The position numbers and the translations under genes are program-made. This document shows positions 20,886-31,753 of a stretch of 64,000 nt of DNA, piece by piece. Where the stretch lies: NCBI GenBank assembly GCA_913050115.1, contig CAJWZU010000006.1, forward strand, positions 1 through 64,000. Direction: 5' to 3'. Positions within the stretch are counted from its first letter, which is position 1, and the number at the start of each line of letters is the position of its first letter. This stretch comes from an uncultured Cellvibrionales bacterium. GTDB taxonomy: Bacteria > Pseudomonadota > Gammaproteobacteria > Pseudomonadales > Cellvibrionaceae. The notes under the pieces are model-generated. The model did not search any database. It was not told where the DNA came from and worked only from the letters and a program-made list of their open reading frames with translations.

Positions 20886-22601
20886 TTAGACGCTTGGAAG
20901 CTTGTCTTGTTTGTCTTTACCTGCATTTTCAATGTTTCTGGTGATGACATACTGCTGGCAAATCGACAGGGTGTTATTTGTCACCCAATACAGAACCAGA
21001 CCCGCCGGGAACCACATAAACAAGAACGTAAACGCAACAGGCATAATCTGCATTATTTTCGCTTGGGTAGGGTCTGGAGGCGTGGGGTTCAGCTTCATCT
21101 GAATGAACATGGTTAAACCCATCAGTAGTGGCAGAATGAAGTAGGGGTCTTTTACTGAAAGATCGCCTAACCATAGGAACGAGGTGTGGCGTAATTCAAC
21201 CGATTCCATTAACACCCAATAGAGAGCGAGGAATACCGGCATTTGAACTAAGACAGGCAAACAGCCGCCCATCGGATTGACCTTCTCCTTTTTATACAGC
21301 TTCATCATTTCTTGCGACATGCGCGAGCGATCACTGCCGTACAATTCTTTCATGCGAACCATCTGTGGCTGAATTTTGCGCATGTTTGCCATGGAACGGT
21401 AGCTGGTGGCTGACAATTTATAGAATACTGCTTTAACCGCCATGGTCAGAAAAATAATAGACAGGCCCCAGTTGCCGACAAAATCATAAATAAAGTAAAG
21501 AAAGTGTGACAGTGGCTTGGCTATCCACCATAAAAAGCTGTAATCAACTGTGAGATCTAAATAAGGCGCGATTTCTTCAAGTCGATAGACATCTTTAGGG
21601 CCTGCGTAGAAACTGGCACCGATGATACCCTGCTCACCGCTATTTATTGTTAGGCGTGGTGTAGTGAATCCAAAGCTGTAGAGATCGTTTGTTTTAAATT
21701 TCTGCAGAGTAAAGCGATTCTCTTGTCCTTGATCGGGAACCCAAGCACTAATGAAATAGTGCTGCACCATGGCGACCCAGCCGCCATTGACGGTTTCTTT
21801 AAATTTTTGCTCTTCTATGTCGTCAAAGTTGAATTTTTTGTAGTTTTCTTCTTTTGTGGTTAACGCTGCCCCCAAGAATGGCTGCATACCTATGCCTGCA
21901 TCGGTAGCTGGAGCATGAGTATCGCGCAGAATCTGAGCGTACATATTACCTTTCCAGGTATCGTTACTTTGATTGTTGAGTCGATACTGCAGGTCAATAA
22001 GGTAGTCGCCGCGCTTAAATGTGAACACTTTTTCAATAGCGACATCACCTTGTTGGGTGCTGAGTATTACTTCCAATGTATCTTCGCCATCGAGCATGCG
22101 ATATTCAGTGTTGCTGCTGGTGAATACTGGGCGCTGACCAGGCTTGTCGGTACCATTAACACCAATCAGACCGCTCTGAGCAATGTAAGTGGTATTTTCG
22201 GTACGGTTAAGCAATACGAATGGCTGGTCTGGTGTATCGATTTTTGCAAAATGACGCGGCAACGCCACCTTAATAATATCGCCACCTTGTCTGTCGATTA
22301 GTACATCCAAGCTGTCAGTGACTATATGAATCATTTGTTGCTGTGGTGCAATAGCTGCGCTGACCAAGGACTCTTCATCGGGACTTTGCGGAATCATATC
22401 GCCGTCGGCGAAAGCTTCAGGTGCTGATGCTTGAATGGCACTAACGGTGGTAGAGGTGTTGGTTACAGACACTGTCGTAGTATCAATAGCGACTTGTTTC
22501 TGATCTCTAAAGTCGCTATAGCGCAACAACAGCATAAAGGCTACAGCGGCCATACCGGCAAAGAGTAAGTATTTCTGCCAATCTAAGTTCGATTTAATCA
22601 T
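20886..22601 (-). CDS. yidC: Membrane protein insertase YidC
   Basis: YidC inserts and folds inner-membrane proteins, alone or with SecYEG; the Fo c subunit is a classic substrate. The 571-residue protein has an N-terminal membrane anchor (residues 10-26), a large periplasmic beta-supersandwich domain and a C-terminal core of five helices. Core marks are GNWGLSIIFLTMAVKAVFYKL, MRKIQPQM, GGCLPVLVQMPVFLALYWVL and LVLYWVTNNTLSICQQ. The start codon overlaps a relic yidD stop, and the first codons are duplicated in the tandem repeats upstream. Confidence 0.97.
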   Translation of the reverse strand: MIKSNLDWQKYLLFAGMAAVAFMLLLRYSDFRDQKQVAIDTTTVSVTNTSTTVSAIQASAPEAFADGDMIPQSPDEESLVSAAIAPQQQMIHIVTDSLDVLIDRQGGDIIKVALPRHFAKIDTPDQPFVLLNRTENTTYIAQSGLIGVNGTDKPGQRPVFTSSNTEYRMLDGEDTLEVILSTQQGDVAIEKVFTFKRGDYLIDLQYRLNNQSNDTWKGNMYAQILRDTHAPATDAGIGMQPFLGAALTTKEENYKKFNFDDIEEQKFKETVNGGWVAMVQHYFISAWVPDQGQENRFTLQKFKTNDLYSFGFTTPRLTINSGEQGIIGASFYAGPKDVYRLEEIAPYLDLTVDYSFLWWIAKPLSHFLYFIYDFVGNWGLSIIFLTMAVKAVFYKLSATSYRSMANMRKIQPQMVRMKELYGSDRSRMSQEMMKLYKKEKVNPMGGCLPVLVQMPVFLALYWVLMESVELRHTSFLWLGDLSVKDPYFILPLLMGLTMFIQMKLNPTPPDPTQAKIMQIMPVAFTFLFMWFPAGLVLYWVTNNTLSICQQYVITRNIENAGKDKQDKLPSV

Positions 22602-23037
22602 GGGTAGGCTTCGTTAATAGTGAATCGGTTGAGGTTTTGAGCGGTGGAACATTATCTATTCCGCCCTCGAGCCAGCTTGTTTGTCATTTTATAAGGCGGC
22701 GCAACATTAAATAACCCCCTTTTTCATTCTGCGATGTCTATTAATGTTCTAATTTAGTCATGGGAATATTTTGTTACCAGTGAAGCAGACGAAGTTCTAA
22801 ACGGCAGAACATTATCTATTCCGCTCTCGTGCCAGCTTCTGCGTCATTTTATAAGGCGGCGCAAGATTTAATAACCCCTTTTTTATTCTGCCACGACTAT
22901 TAATGTTCTAATTTAGTCATGGGAATGTTTTGTTGCTAGTGAAGCAGACGAGGTTTTAAGTGGCGGGACATTATCGATTCCGCCTTCGTGCCAAGGTTGG
23001 CATTTTATAAGGCGGCGCAACATTAAATAACCCCCTT
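22573..23037. repeat. Three tandem ~160-base copies of the yidD-tail / yidC-head junction
   Basis: Three imperfect copies with a period of 159-160 bases are visible, with ATTTARTCATGGG recurring near 22592, 22752 and 22911. The rightmost copy is the real 3' end of yidD, and the left edge of the leftmost is the real yidC start. On the minus strand each unit runs from yidD RRLIK through its stop, overlaps an ATG resembling yidC codon 1, and continues to about yidC codon 10. The two left tails still read GIDNV and end in HD-stop but carry TGA after RRLIK. They are decayed duplicates, not genes, and they separate two genes that were probably overlapping. Confidence 0.85.
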
Positions 23038-23170
23038 TAATAGAACCATGTTCTTTTATTGCCTGTTCGGCATAACTTGAGCATGTTGGGTAGAAGCGGC
23101 ATTGATTACCTACCCATGGACTAAGTAGGTAGCGATAGCTGTGGATGATTTTAATGAGCAACCACTTCAT
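22913..23170 (-). CDS. yidD: Membrane protein insertion efficiency factor YidD
   Basis: This 85-residue member of the YidD (DUF37, haemolytic) family is thought to aid YidC-dependent membrane insertion. Visible marks are IKIIHSYRYLLSPWVGNQCRFYPTCS, YAEQAIKEHG and RRLIKCQPWHEGG. The N-terminal amphipathic helix and three conserved cysteines are intact. The last 18 residues are a tail past the usual PWHEGG end. The start lies two bases from the rnpA stop. The 3' half lies in a tandem duplication. Confidence 0.95.
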   Translation of the reverse strand: MKWLLIKIIHSYRYLLSPWVGNQCRFYPTCSSYAEQAIKEHGSIKGGYLMLRRLIKCQPWHEGGIDNVPPLKTSSASLATKHSHD

Positions 23171-23171
23171 A

Positions 23172-23552
23172 TCAGGATTCTGGTGTTATTTGTGCTTTTC
23201 GAGCTTTTTTAAGTACGCGCTGCCATTGTTGTTGTAGCTGTTTAGTAAAATCGGCATTATCCATTTCGCCCAAACCACGGCGGGTTAAAAACACCGCATC
23301 CACGGCAATATCATCGGCGGTCAGTTGACGAAAACATTCACGCACCAATCGTTTAACACGATTGCGGTCGACAGCGAGTTTGATATTTTTCTTGGCTATG
23401 ACTAATCCCAGACGAGAAGTGTCTGTATTGCTCGGGCGAGCGAGGATCAGGAAATATTTGTGCGAAGCACGAAAGGGGGCATTATCAAAAACAGGTTGAA
23501 AGTCGCTGGAATTAAGCAGACGACGCGATCTAGTAAACGCGTATTTACTCAC
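23172..23552 (-). CDS. rnpA: Ribonuclease P protein component
   Basis: This small basic protein (126 residues) assists the RNase P RNA in cutting 5' leaders from tRNA precursors. It has the signature RLGLVIAKKNIKLAVDRNRV followed by KRLVRECFR. The start is a GTG at 23552 with AAAGG about 10 bases upstream. It is co-transcribed with rpmH, the usual arrangement. Confidence 0.96.
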   Translation of the reverse strand: MSKYAFTRSRRLLNSSDFQPVFDNAPFRASHKYFLILARPSNTDTSRLGLVIAKKNIKLAVDRNRVKRLVRECFRQLTADDIAVDAVFLTRRGLGEMDNADFTKQLQQQWQRVLKKARKAQITPES

Positions 23553-23588
23553 TCCAGCAGCCTTTCAGGTAGGTATAAAGAGCGCTAA

Positions 23589-23723
23589 TTATGCAGCTAA
23601 CTCTTTACGACCTTTGGCACGGCGACGAGCAAGAACGGCACGACCGCTCTTAGTAGCCATACGAGAGCGAAAACCGTGAGTGCGCTTGCGTTTAAGTACG
23701 CTAGGCTGAAATGTTCTTTTCAT
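23589..23723 (-). CDS. rpmH: 50S ribosomal protein L34
   Basis: This is the 44-residue L34, starting [19 protein letters not shown] and ending in a basic tail, which is the family in full. A longer in-frame reading to 23819 is not supported, because the family begins at the ATG at 23723. It heads the rpmH-rnpA-yidD-yidC cluster. Confidence 0.97.
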   Translation of the reverse strand: MKRTFQPSVLKRKRTHGFRSRMATKSGRAVLARRRAKGRKELAA

Positions 23724-23776
23724 GACTCTACCTAAATATTCAGTGTTGTTTGCCACGGCTGAAATAGACGCAGCGG

Positions 23777-23819
23777 TATAAAGACGGCGGATTTTAAAGA
23801 AGCAAGCCCGATGACGCAA
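23777..23819 (-). promoter_or_regulatory. Overlapping sigma70 promoters of rpmH
   Basis: Two candidates on the minus strand both have 17-base spacers: TTGCTT/TTTATA (23800-23805 and 23777-23782) and TTGCGT/TAAAAT (23814-23819 and 23791-23796). Either gives a leader of about 45-60 bases before rpmH. Confidence 0.5.
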
Positions 23820-23905
23820 GGCTTTGTGTTAAATAATGGGTGTTTTTCGCACAATTAATGCTTGATATAACTTACACTCAGCTTTCCAACAAGTTCTTAA
23901 CAGGT

Positions 23906-24019
23906 TTATACACATGCGCTGTTTTGTATAGTCTTTGGTTGCCCCTGTTATTTGTAGTCTTATTTGAGCGTTTCACAGAAATTATCCAATGGTATATCTT
24001 GGGTAAAAGTTGTGGATAA
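23906..24019. promoter_or_regulatory. DnaA boxes in the rpmH-dnaA gap
   Basis: Two consensus boxes are present, TTATACACA at 23906-23914 (+) and TTATCCACA at 24011-24019 (-), with a weaker TTATCCAAT near 23983. The gap 23724-24161 has no gene. The boxes suit autoregulation of dnaA. In Pseudomonas this gap is itself the origin, so it is the second oriC candidate. Confidence 0.7.
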
Positions 24020-24161
24020 CTTTGCTGCCGAAAGGTAAACTTCTCCTCCTTCCACGGTGCTTTATACTCACTTTTTACTGAGCTTACCTGTTTCGCGAAT
24101 TATACGCTGACGCAGGGCCGTGACGATCAAATTATTTAGATGTATAAATGGGAGTTTGGGG

Positions 24162-25721
24162 TTGCCGCAAGCTATTTGGGAACAATGTGTATCCAGTCTG
24201 CAGGGTGAGTTGTCTGCGCAGCAGTTTAATACGTGGATTCGCCCGCTGCAGATCGACAGCAGCTTTGACAGCGGTACCAGTAATGGCGAGCTTAGCCATA
24301 TACGTCTTTTAGCCCCTAACCGTTTTGTGCTCGACTGGGTGTCCAATAAGTTTTTGGCGCGCATTCATGAGTTGGTTAGTCAAAACGCCAACGGCCGTTT
24401 TATTGAGGTATCGTTGGTCACGGCAAATCGTGATAATTCTCGCTTTACGCGTCGTGAGCCATCGCAGGCTCCTGAGCCTATCACCAGTAGTCCGTTTGGC
24501 CAGGTGCCTCAACAATCTGTGCAGCCATCGACTATTATTCAGCCGTACTCTGCGAATCATACTTCAGTATCTAAGCCAACTTTTACATCGGCACCAGTGC
24601 AGGCTGGGGCTGGTTTGTTCTCGGAACCACCGCGCGAAGCGCCGGCCATTATAAGCCCCTCTAAGAGTCGCAGCGTCGACGTTGAAGGTGGTCTTAAGCA
24701 CCGTAGCTACCTAAATGAGAGCTTTACCTTTAAAAGTTTTGTCGAGGGTAAGTCGAATCAATTGGGCTTAGCGGCGGCTCGTCAAGTTGCAGAAAATCCT
24801 GGTGGCGCCTACAACCCTCTGTTTATTTACGGTGGTGTGGGTTTGGGTAAAACCCATTTGATGCACGCTGTGGGCAATGCTTTGCTGGAGAATAACCCCA
24901 ATGCTAAGTTGGTTTACCTTCACTCTGAACGCTTTGTTGCCGACATGGTTAAAGCCCTACAACTTAATGCTATCAATGACTTTAAACGCTACTACCGCTC
25001 GGTGGATGCACTTTTAATTGATGACATTCAATTTTTTGCCGGTAAAGAGCGCTCGCAGGAAGAGTTTTTCCATACTTTCAACGCTCTACTTGAGGGTGGC
25101 CAGCAGATTATCCTCACTTGTGATCGTTACCCGAAAGAACTAAATGGTTTGGAAGAGCGTCTTAAGAGTCGTTTTGGTTGGGGTTTGACGGTCGCTGTGG
25201 AGCCGCCAGAGCTTGAAACTCGTGTCGCTATATTGATGACCAAGGCCGAGCAGGCAGGTATGGATTTGCCCAACGATGCTGCCTTCTTTATTGCTCAACG
25301 TATTCGCTCTAATGTTCGCGAACTCGAAGGAGCCTTAAAGAGAGTGGTAGCGAATGCTCACTTCACAGGTCGAGCTATCGACGTAGAGTTGGTTCGTGAG
25401 TCGCTAAAAGATTTGCTGGCACTGCAAGATAAGCAGGTGGGTATCGACAATATTCAGCGGGTAGTGGCTGAGTACTATAAAATTAAAATTAGTGATCTAC
25501 TGTCCAAGCGCCGCTCGCGTTCAGTAGCTCGCCCACGCCAGATGGCGATGTCGCTGGCCAAAGAGCTCACCAATCACAGTCTGCCTGAGATAGGTGACGC
25601 ATTTGGTGGCCGCGACCACACTACTGTGTTGCACGCTTGTCGTAAAATCAAAGAATTAAAAGAAGAAGATGTAGATATTCGTGAAGATTATAAAAATCTT
25701 CTGCGTTCATTAACGACCTAA
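24162..25721 (+). CDS. dnaA: Chromosomal replication initiator DnaA
   Basis: DnaA binds DnaA boxes and opens the origin. Domain I begins [22 protein letters not shown] low-complexity linker follows (about residues 90-190). The AAA+ domain has Walker [17 protein letters not shown] and Walker [11 protein letters not shown]. The C-terminal DNA-binding signature is [15 protein letters not shown]. The start chosen is TTG at 24162, because GGGAG ends seven bases before it and the reading then begins like other DnaA proteins (519 residues). A GTG at 24120 would add 14 unmatched residues and has no ribosome site. A TTG start may limit DnaA output. Confidence 0.97.
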   Translation: MPQAIWEQCVSSLQGELSAQQFNTWIRPLQIDSSFDSGTSNGELSHIRLLAPNRFVLDWVSNKFLARIHELVSQNANGRFIEVSLVTANRDNSRFTRREPSQAPEPITSSPFGQVPQQSVQPSTIIQPYSANHTSVSKPTFTSAPVQAGAGLFSEPPREAPAIISPSKSRSVDVEGGLKHRSYLNESFTFKSFVEGKSNQLGLAAARQVAENPGGAYNPLFIYGGVGLGKTHLMHAVGNALLENNPNAKLVYLHSERFVADMVKALQLNAINDFKRYYRSVDALLIDDIQFFAGKERSQEEFFHTFNALLEGGQQIILTCDRYPKELNGLEERLKSRFGWGLTVAVEPPELETRVAILMTKAEQAGMDLPNDAAFFIAQRIRSNVRELEGALKRVVANAHFTGRAIDVELVRESLKDLLALQDKQVGIDNIQRVVAEYYKIKISDLLSKRRSRSVARPRQMAMSLAKELTNHSLPEIGDAFGGRDHTTVLHACRKIKELKEEDVDIREDYKNLLRSLTT

Positions 25722-25802
25722 TATTAATAACCTGTTAAAATTTAATGTTATATAAAATAATAACCTCTTATATAAATACGGACACTTAAGAAGAGACTTG
25801 CA

Positions 25803-26906
25803 ATGAAATTCACTGTATCTCGGGAAGCCCTGTTAAAGCCGCTACAACTAGTAGCGGGTGTTGTTGAGCGCCGTCAAACTCTGCCGGTATTGTCAAACGT
25901 GCTGGTGGTATTAGATGGCCTTCAACTCTCTTTAACTGGCACAGACCTGGAGGTCGAAATTGTTGGCCGCGTAACTTTAGAGCAGGCGGGCGAATCTGGC
26001 GAGATAACCGTTCCGGCGCGCAAGCTAGTCGATATTTGTCGATCGCTACCTGATGGCGCTATTATTGATTTTATCGAAGATAATCAGCGTATTATTGTTA
26101 AGAGTGGTCGCAGCCGCTTCACTTTATCGACTCTACCAGCGACTGATTTTCCTAATGTTGAAGATGGTCGCTCGGATTTACAATTTAGCTGCGCACAGAA
26201 AGAAATTAAGCGCTTGATTGATAGGACTGCATTCGCCATGGCGCAGCAAGATGTGCGCTATTATCTTAATGGTATGTTGTGGGAAGTGACTAACGAGCAG
26301 TTGCGCGTGGTTTCTACTGATGGTCATCGTCTGGCTATGTGCACTCGTCAGATCGATGTACAGTGTGCAGAGAAGGTACAGGCAATTTTGCCCCGCAAAG
26401 GCGTGATTGAGTTGGCTCGTTTACTCGATAATCCTGATGCCCCTGTAGATATCAAACTCGGCAGTAATCATATTCGTTGTTCTACCGAGACATTTACCTT
26501 TACGTCTAAGCTAGTTGACGGCAAATTTCCTGATTACGATCGTGTTCTGCCGCGTGGTGGCGATAAGTTGGTGTATGGTTCACGTACTGATCTTAAGCAG
26601 GCTTTTAGTCGCACGGCTATTTTGTCGAATGAAAAATATCGTGGCGTACGTTTAATTTTGGCCGATGGTGTTATGACGATCGTTGCCAATAATCCTGAGC
26701 AAGAAGAAGCTGAAGAGCAGGTTACAGTAGACTATGCCGGTGAAAGCATTGAAGTTGGCTTTAATGTTAGTTACTTACAAGATGTCTGTACCGTACTCGA
26801 TAGTGACAATATTAAATTTACTTTGGCTGATGCCAGTAGTAGTGCCTTGGTTGAAGAACCAGATGGCGGTGATTCAGTTTATGTTGTCATGCCGATGCGT
26901 CTTTAA
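25803..26906 (+). CDS. dnaN: DNA polymerase III beta sliding clamp
   Basis: This 367-residue clamp encircles DNA and tethers the replicative polymerase. The start MKFTVSREALLKPLQLVAGVVERRQTL and the end YVVMPMRL match the family, with three repeated clamp folds between. It follows dnaA by 81 bases, and a terminator-like hairpin separates it from recF. Confidence 0.98.
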   Translation: MKFTVSREALLKPLQLVAGVVERRQTLPVLSNVLVVLDGLQLSLTGTDLEVEIVGRVTLEQAGESGEITVPARKLVDICRSLPDGAIIDFIEDNQRIIVKSGRSRFTLSTLPATDFPNVEDGRSDLQFSCAQKEIKRLIDRTAFAMAQQDVRYYLNGMLWEVTNEQLRVVSTDGHRLAMCTRQIDVQCAEKVQAILPRKGVIELARLLDNPDAPVDIKLGSNHIRCSTETFTFTSKLVDGKFPDYDRVLPRGGDKLVYGSRTDLKQAFSRTAILSNEKYRGVRLILADGVMTIVANNPEQEEAEEQVTVDYAGESIEVGFNVSYLQDVCTVLDSDNIKFTLADASSSALVEEPDGGDSVYVVMPMRL

Positions 26907-26930
26907 GTTTCATTTTTACAGGTGATTATC

Positions 26931-26966
26931 AACGGGGGACACCAACAAGTGTTCCCCGTTTTTGTT
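26931..26966 (+). terminator. Terminator between dnaN and recF
   Basis: AACGGGGGACAC-caacaa-GTGTTCCCCGTT forms a 12-base stem with one wobble pair, followed by TTTTG. It lies 25 bases past dnaN and ends about 26 bases before the recF start, so part of dnaN transcription probably stops here. Confidence 0.8.
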
Positions 26967-26991
26967 TCAGTATTCAGCGTCCCCCTTTAAT

Positions 26992-28092
26992 ATGACCATC
27001 TCCCATCTATCTATTACTCAATTGCGCAATATTGTATCGGCCGAGCTGTCGCCATCCTCGGGTGTTAACCTTATTTACGGCGCTAATGGCAGTGGTAAAA
27101 CTAGTACATTAGAAGCGCTTAGCGTGCTCGGTATGGGACGGTCCTTTCGTAGCCATAAATATAAAACTCTTATTAATAATGACCATGATTCGCTGACGGT
27201 TTTTGCGCGCCTCCAGCATGCTGGTGGTGCTGTCGTTCCTATAGGGGTAAGTCGTCACCGGGGTGGTGATTCAACTTTTCGTGTTGCAGGTGACAATGTT
27301 CATTCAGCTGCGGCATTGGCTGCCCATTTACCTATACAAGTCATCAATTCCCACACTTACGAATTGTTAGAAGGTTCACCAAAATCGCGTAGACAATTTA
27401 TAGATTGGTTAGTGTTTCACGTGGAACCTCAGTTTTATCCATTGTGGAAGGCCGCGCAGCGTTGTCTAAAACACCGCAATAGTCTGCTTCGGCGTGATAG
27501 AATAGACCGTTTAGAGGTTACCCCTTGGGATGTAGAGCTTTGTTCTCTAACTGAGGCGATAGAGGGTTACAGGCAGCAGACACTGGACTTGTTTCAAACT
27601 GAATTCAAGCAATTGGTGTCCGAGTTTGTTGCTGTTGATGGCTTAACTTTAGGTTATCAACGTGGTTGGGATGCCGATCAAGACTATGCCCAGCATTTAC
27701 AGCAGAGTTTTGAGCGCGATTGTCAGAGTGGCTATACCCGCGCTGGTGTTCATAGGGCTGATATAAGAATAAAAGTAGGTCGCCAGTTAGCGGTTGATAT
27801 TCTCTCGCGAGGCCAGCAAAAGCTTTTGGTTTGTGCAATGAAGATTGCTCAGGGCTTGGTTTTTTATCGCCAAACAGGGCGCCGTTGTATATATTTGGTC
27901 GACGATTTACCCGCTGAGCTAGACCCTCAGTACCGCCAATTACTGGCGCACTGGCTGCACAAAATTGGTAGCCAGGTGTTTGTAACCGGTGTCGAAAAAG
28001 AGACTTTACTGTCCAGTTGGCAGAAGATTACCGATGTGGATAAACGAGTGTTTCACGTGGAACACGGCACGGTTACACAAATAGACGTGTAA
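26992..28092 (+). CDS. recF: DNA replication and repair protein RecF
   Basis: RecF is an SMC-like ATPase that helps load RecA at gapped DNA. From the ATG at 26992 (MTISHLSITQLRNI) it has 366 residues. Walker A is YGANGSGKTSTLEAL, the ABC signature is LSRGQQKLLVCAMKIAQ and Walker B is IYLVDDLPAELD. An upstream TTG at 26962 would overlap the terminator tail and is not supported. Two parS-like sites lie within the coding sequence. Confidence 0.96.
   Translation: MTISHLSITQLRNIVSAELSPSSGVNLIYGANGSGKTSTLEALSVLGMGRSFRSHKYKTLINNDHDSLTVFARLQHAGGAVVPIGVSRHRGGDSTFRVAGDNVHSAAALAAHLPIQVINSHTYELLEGSPKSRRQFIDWLVFHVEPQFYPLWKAAQRCLKHRNSLLRRDRIDRLEVTPWDVELCSLTEAIEGYRQQTLDLFQTEFKQLVSEFVAVDGLTLGYQRGWDADQDYAQHLQQSFERDCQSGYTRAGVHRADIRIKVGRQLAVDILSRGQQKLLVCAMKIAQGLVFYRQTGRRCIYLVDDLPAELDPQYRQLLAHWLHKIGSQVFVTGVEKETLLSSWQKITDVDKRVFHVEHGTVTQIDV
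27413..27428. other. parS centromere site 1 (in recF)
   Basis: TGTTTCACGTGGAACC differs at only two positions from the widely conserved ParB-binding palindrome TGTTTCACGTGAAACA. It keeps the CACGTG core. It lies inside recF, about 8 kb from the candidate origin and 12 kb from parB. Confidence 0.85.
28049..28064. other. parS centromere site 2 (in recF)
   Basis: TGTTTCACGTGGAACA differs at one position from the consensus parS palindrome. It lies in the 3' end of recF, 636 bases from site 1. These are the only two strong matches seen in the window. Confidence 0.88.
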
Positions 28093-28123
28093 CTGCAGTA
28101 AATAGATATGTTGATGGAGTTAG

Positions 28124-30544
<2,421 letters not shown>

Positions 30545-30571
30545 GGGTGCGAGCATCAATAGACTAGAGGC

Positions 30572-30605
30572 AAAACCCGCTGCACTATAGCAGCGGGTTT
30601 TTTTT
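30572..30605 (+). terminator. Terminator of gyrB
   Basis: AAAACCCGCTGC-actata-GCAGCGGGTTTTTTTT has a perfect stem followed by eight T, 27 bases past the gyrB stop codon. Confidence 0.95.
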
Positions 30606-31031
30606 ACTGTAATTAATAGTAAGTGTTAACTTACCTTTTGGGTCAATGATGGAAGGGGGTAACCATTTCAAATGCTAACTAAGTATCTACTCAGAACTTT
30701 ACTCCGGGGTTCAAAAATCAAAGCACTAGAAAAGTAATGACTATAACGCTGCAATAATATTGCAGCGTTTCAATAGTGACTCGGCAACAACAGGCACGTT
30801 TACTAAAAGCAAAATTCAGCTGAATTTTTCGCTAAAAGTTATGCAGGTTATGTAAATTAATAGCAGTAAGTAGTGAACGGTTACTAGCGCACGAAGTGCG
30901 TTACAGGCATCGCTAGCAACGGTAACAGGAGGCGGTAATCAAAGGCAGTTTCTTGGCATCCATGCCAATAGTAAAGATGTTCTGCTAAAAACAGAGCTAG
31001 AGGATTAGATGCCTCGACAACTAACCACCTG
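30606..31031. other. Structured non-coding region between gyrB and plsC
   Basis: No convincing gene lies in these 426 bases. There are several inverted repeats. The first has 12-base arms AACGCTGCAATA around a single central base (30745-30769), extended by ACTAT/ATAGT. The second is GTTAC-TAGCG paired with CGCTA and GTAAC (30880-30925), enclosing an inner CGCAC-gaa-GTGCG. The third is TTGGCAT-cc-ATGCCAA (30953-30968). An unrecognised RNA or repeat relics are possible. No promoter could be assigned. Confidence 0.4.
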
Positions 31032-31739
31032 TCAGTTCATCTCAGCAATCGTCCCTTCAATCCAGGCTTCTACATCGGCCATGATTTCTTTGCTCTTACG
31101 GCCGTCGGTAGACATAGGCGAGCCGATGGTTACTGTAATAGTACCGGGCTGCTTAATAAATTTACCTTTAGGCCAATGCCTGCCGGCATCGTGGGCGATT
31201 GGGATAATCTTAACACCGGCGGCCTTGGCGATATCGGCGCCTGAGCGTGCGTAGGTGCCCTTATCGCCAAAAGGTATACGAGTGCCCTCGGGATAGATTA
31301 AAACGTTGGTACCGTCCGCTAAGCGTTGCTTACCTTCTCTCTTAATTTGCTTCAGTGCTTGTATGGGGCTGCCGCGATCAATAGCGATCGGGCGCAGGGT
31401 AGCCAGGCCCCAGCCAAAGAACGGAATTCGCAGTAATTCGCGCTTAAGAATGGTGCTGATGGGCTGAAAGTAGTACTGCAGAAACATCGTCTCCCAAGTA
31501 CTCGAGTGCTTGGATATAACTACGTAAGGGCCTTCACTGGCATCATAATGGCCTTTAATTTGAAATCGTATACCGCAGCAGACACTAACCCAAACCATCA
31601 CAAAGCGGTTTAACAGTGTGACAATTTGAAAGCGAAATTTAAACGGCAGCGGCCAAGCCAGAACACCTAAAATAGAGATGACAATTACGGCGACAAAATA
31701 GCCGAGAGAAAACAGCAGCGAGCGCATAAATAACAGCAT
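31032..31739 (-). CDS. 1-acyl-sn-glycerol-3-phosphate acyltransferase (PlsC family)
   Basis: This 235-residue inner-membrane acyltransferase would make phosphatidic acid for phospholipid synthesis. The first two-thirds of the N-terminal 45 residues are hydrophobic. The catalytic motif is SKHSSTWETMF, an HX4E form of the family HX4D box that is common in Pseudomonas-type PlsC. The glycerophosphate-binding motif is YPEGTRIPFG, and GWGLATLRPIAIDRG is motif II. It closes the glyQ-glyS-gmhB-plsC run, 14 bases from gmhB. Confidence 0.9.
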   Translation of the reverse strand: MLLFMRSLLFSLGYFVAVIVISILGVLAWPLPFKFRFQIVTLLNRFVMVWVSVCCGIRFQIKGHYDASEGPYVVISKHSSTWETMFLQYYFQPISTILKRELLRIPFFGWGLATLRPIAIDRGSPIQALKQIKREGKQRLADGTNVLIYPEGTRIPFGDKGTYARSGADIAKAAGVKIIPIAHDAGRHWPKGKFIKQPGTITVTIGSPMSTDGRKSKEIMADVEAWIEGTIAEMN

Positions 31740-31753
31740 AAGCAGAGATTCTC

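Noticed and set aside
21915-22301. 128-codon plus-strand frame opposite yidC
   Set aside because: It is antisense to the conserved YidC periplasmic domain and has no ribosome site or family signal.
30879-30926. Possible integron attC site after gyrB
   Set aside because: The inverted arms are present, but no proper RYYYAAC/GTTRRRY pair, cassette gene or integrase is seen.
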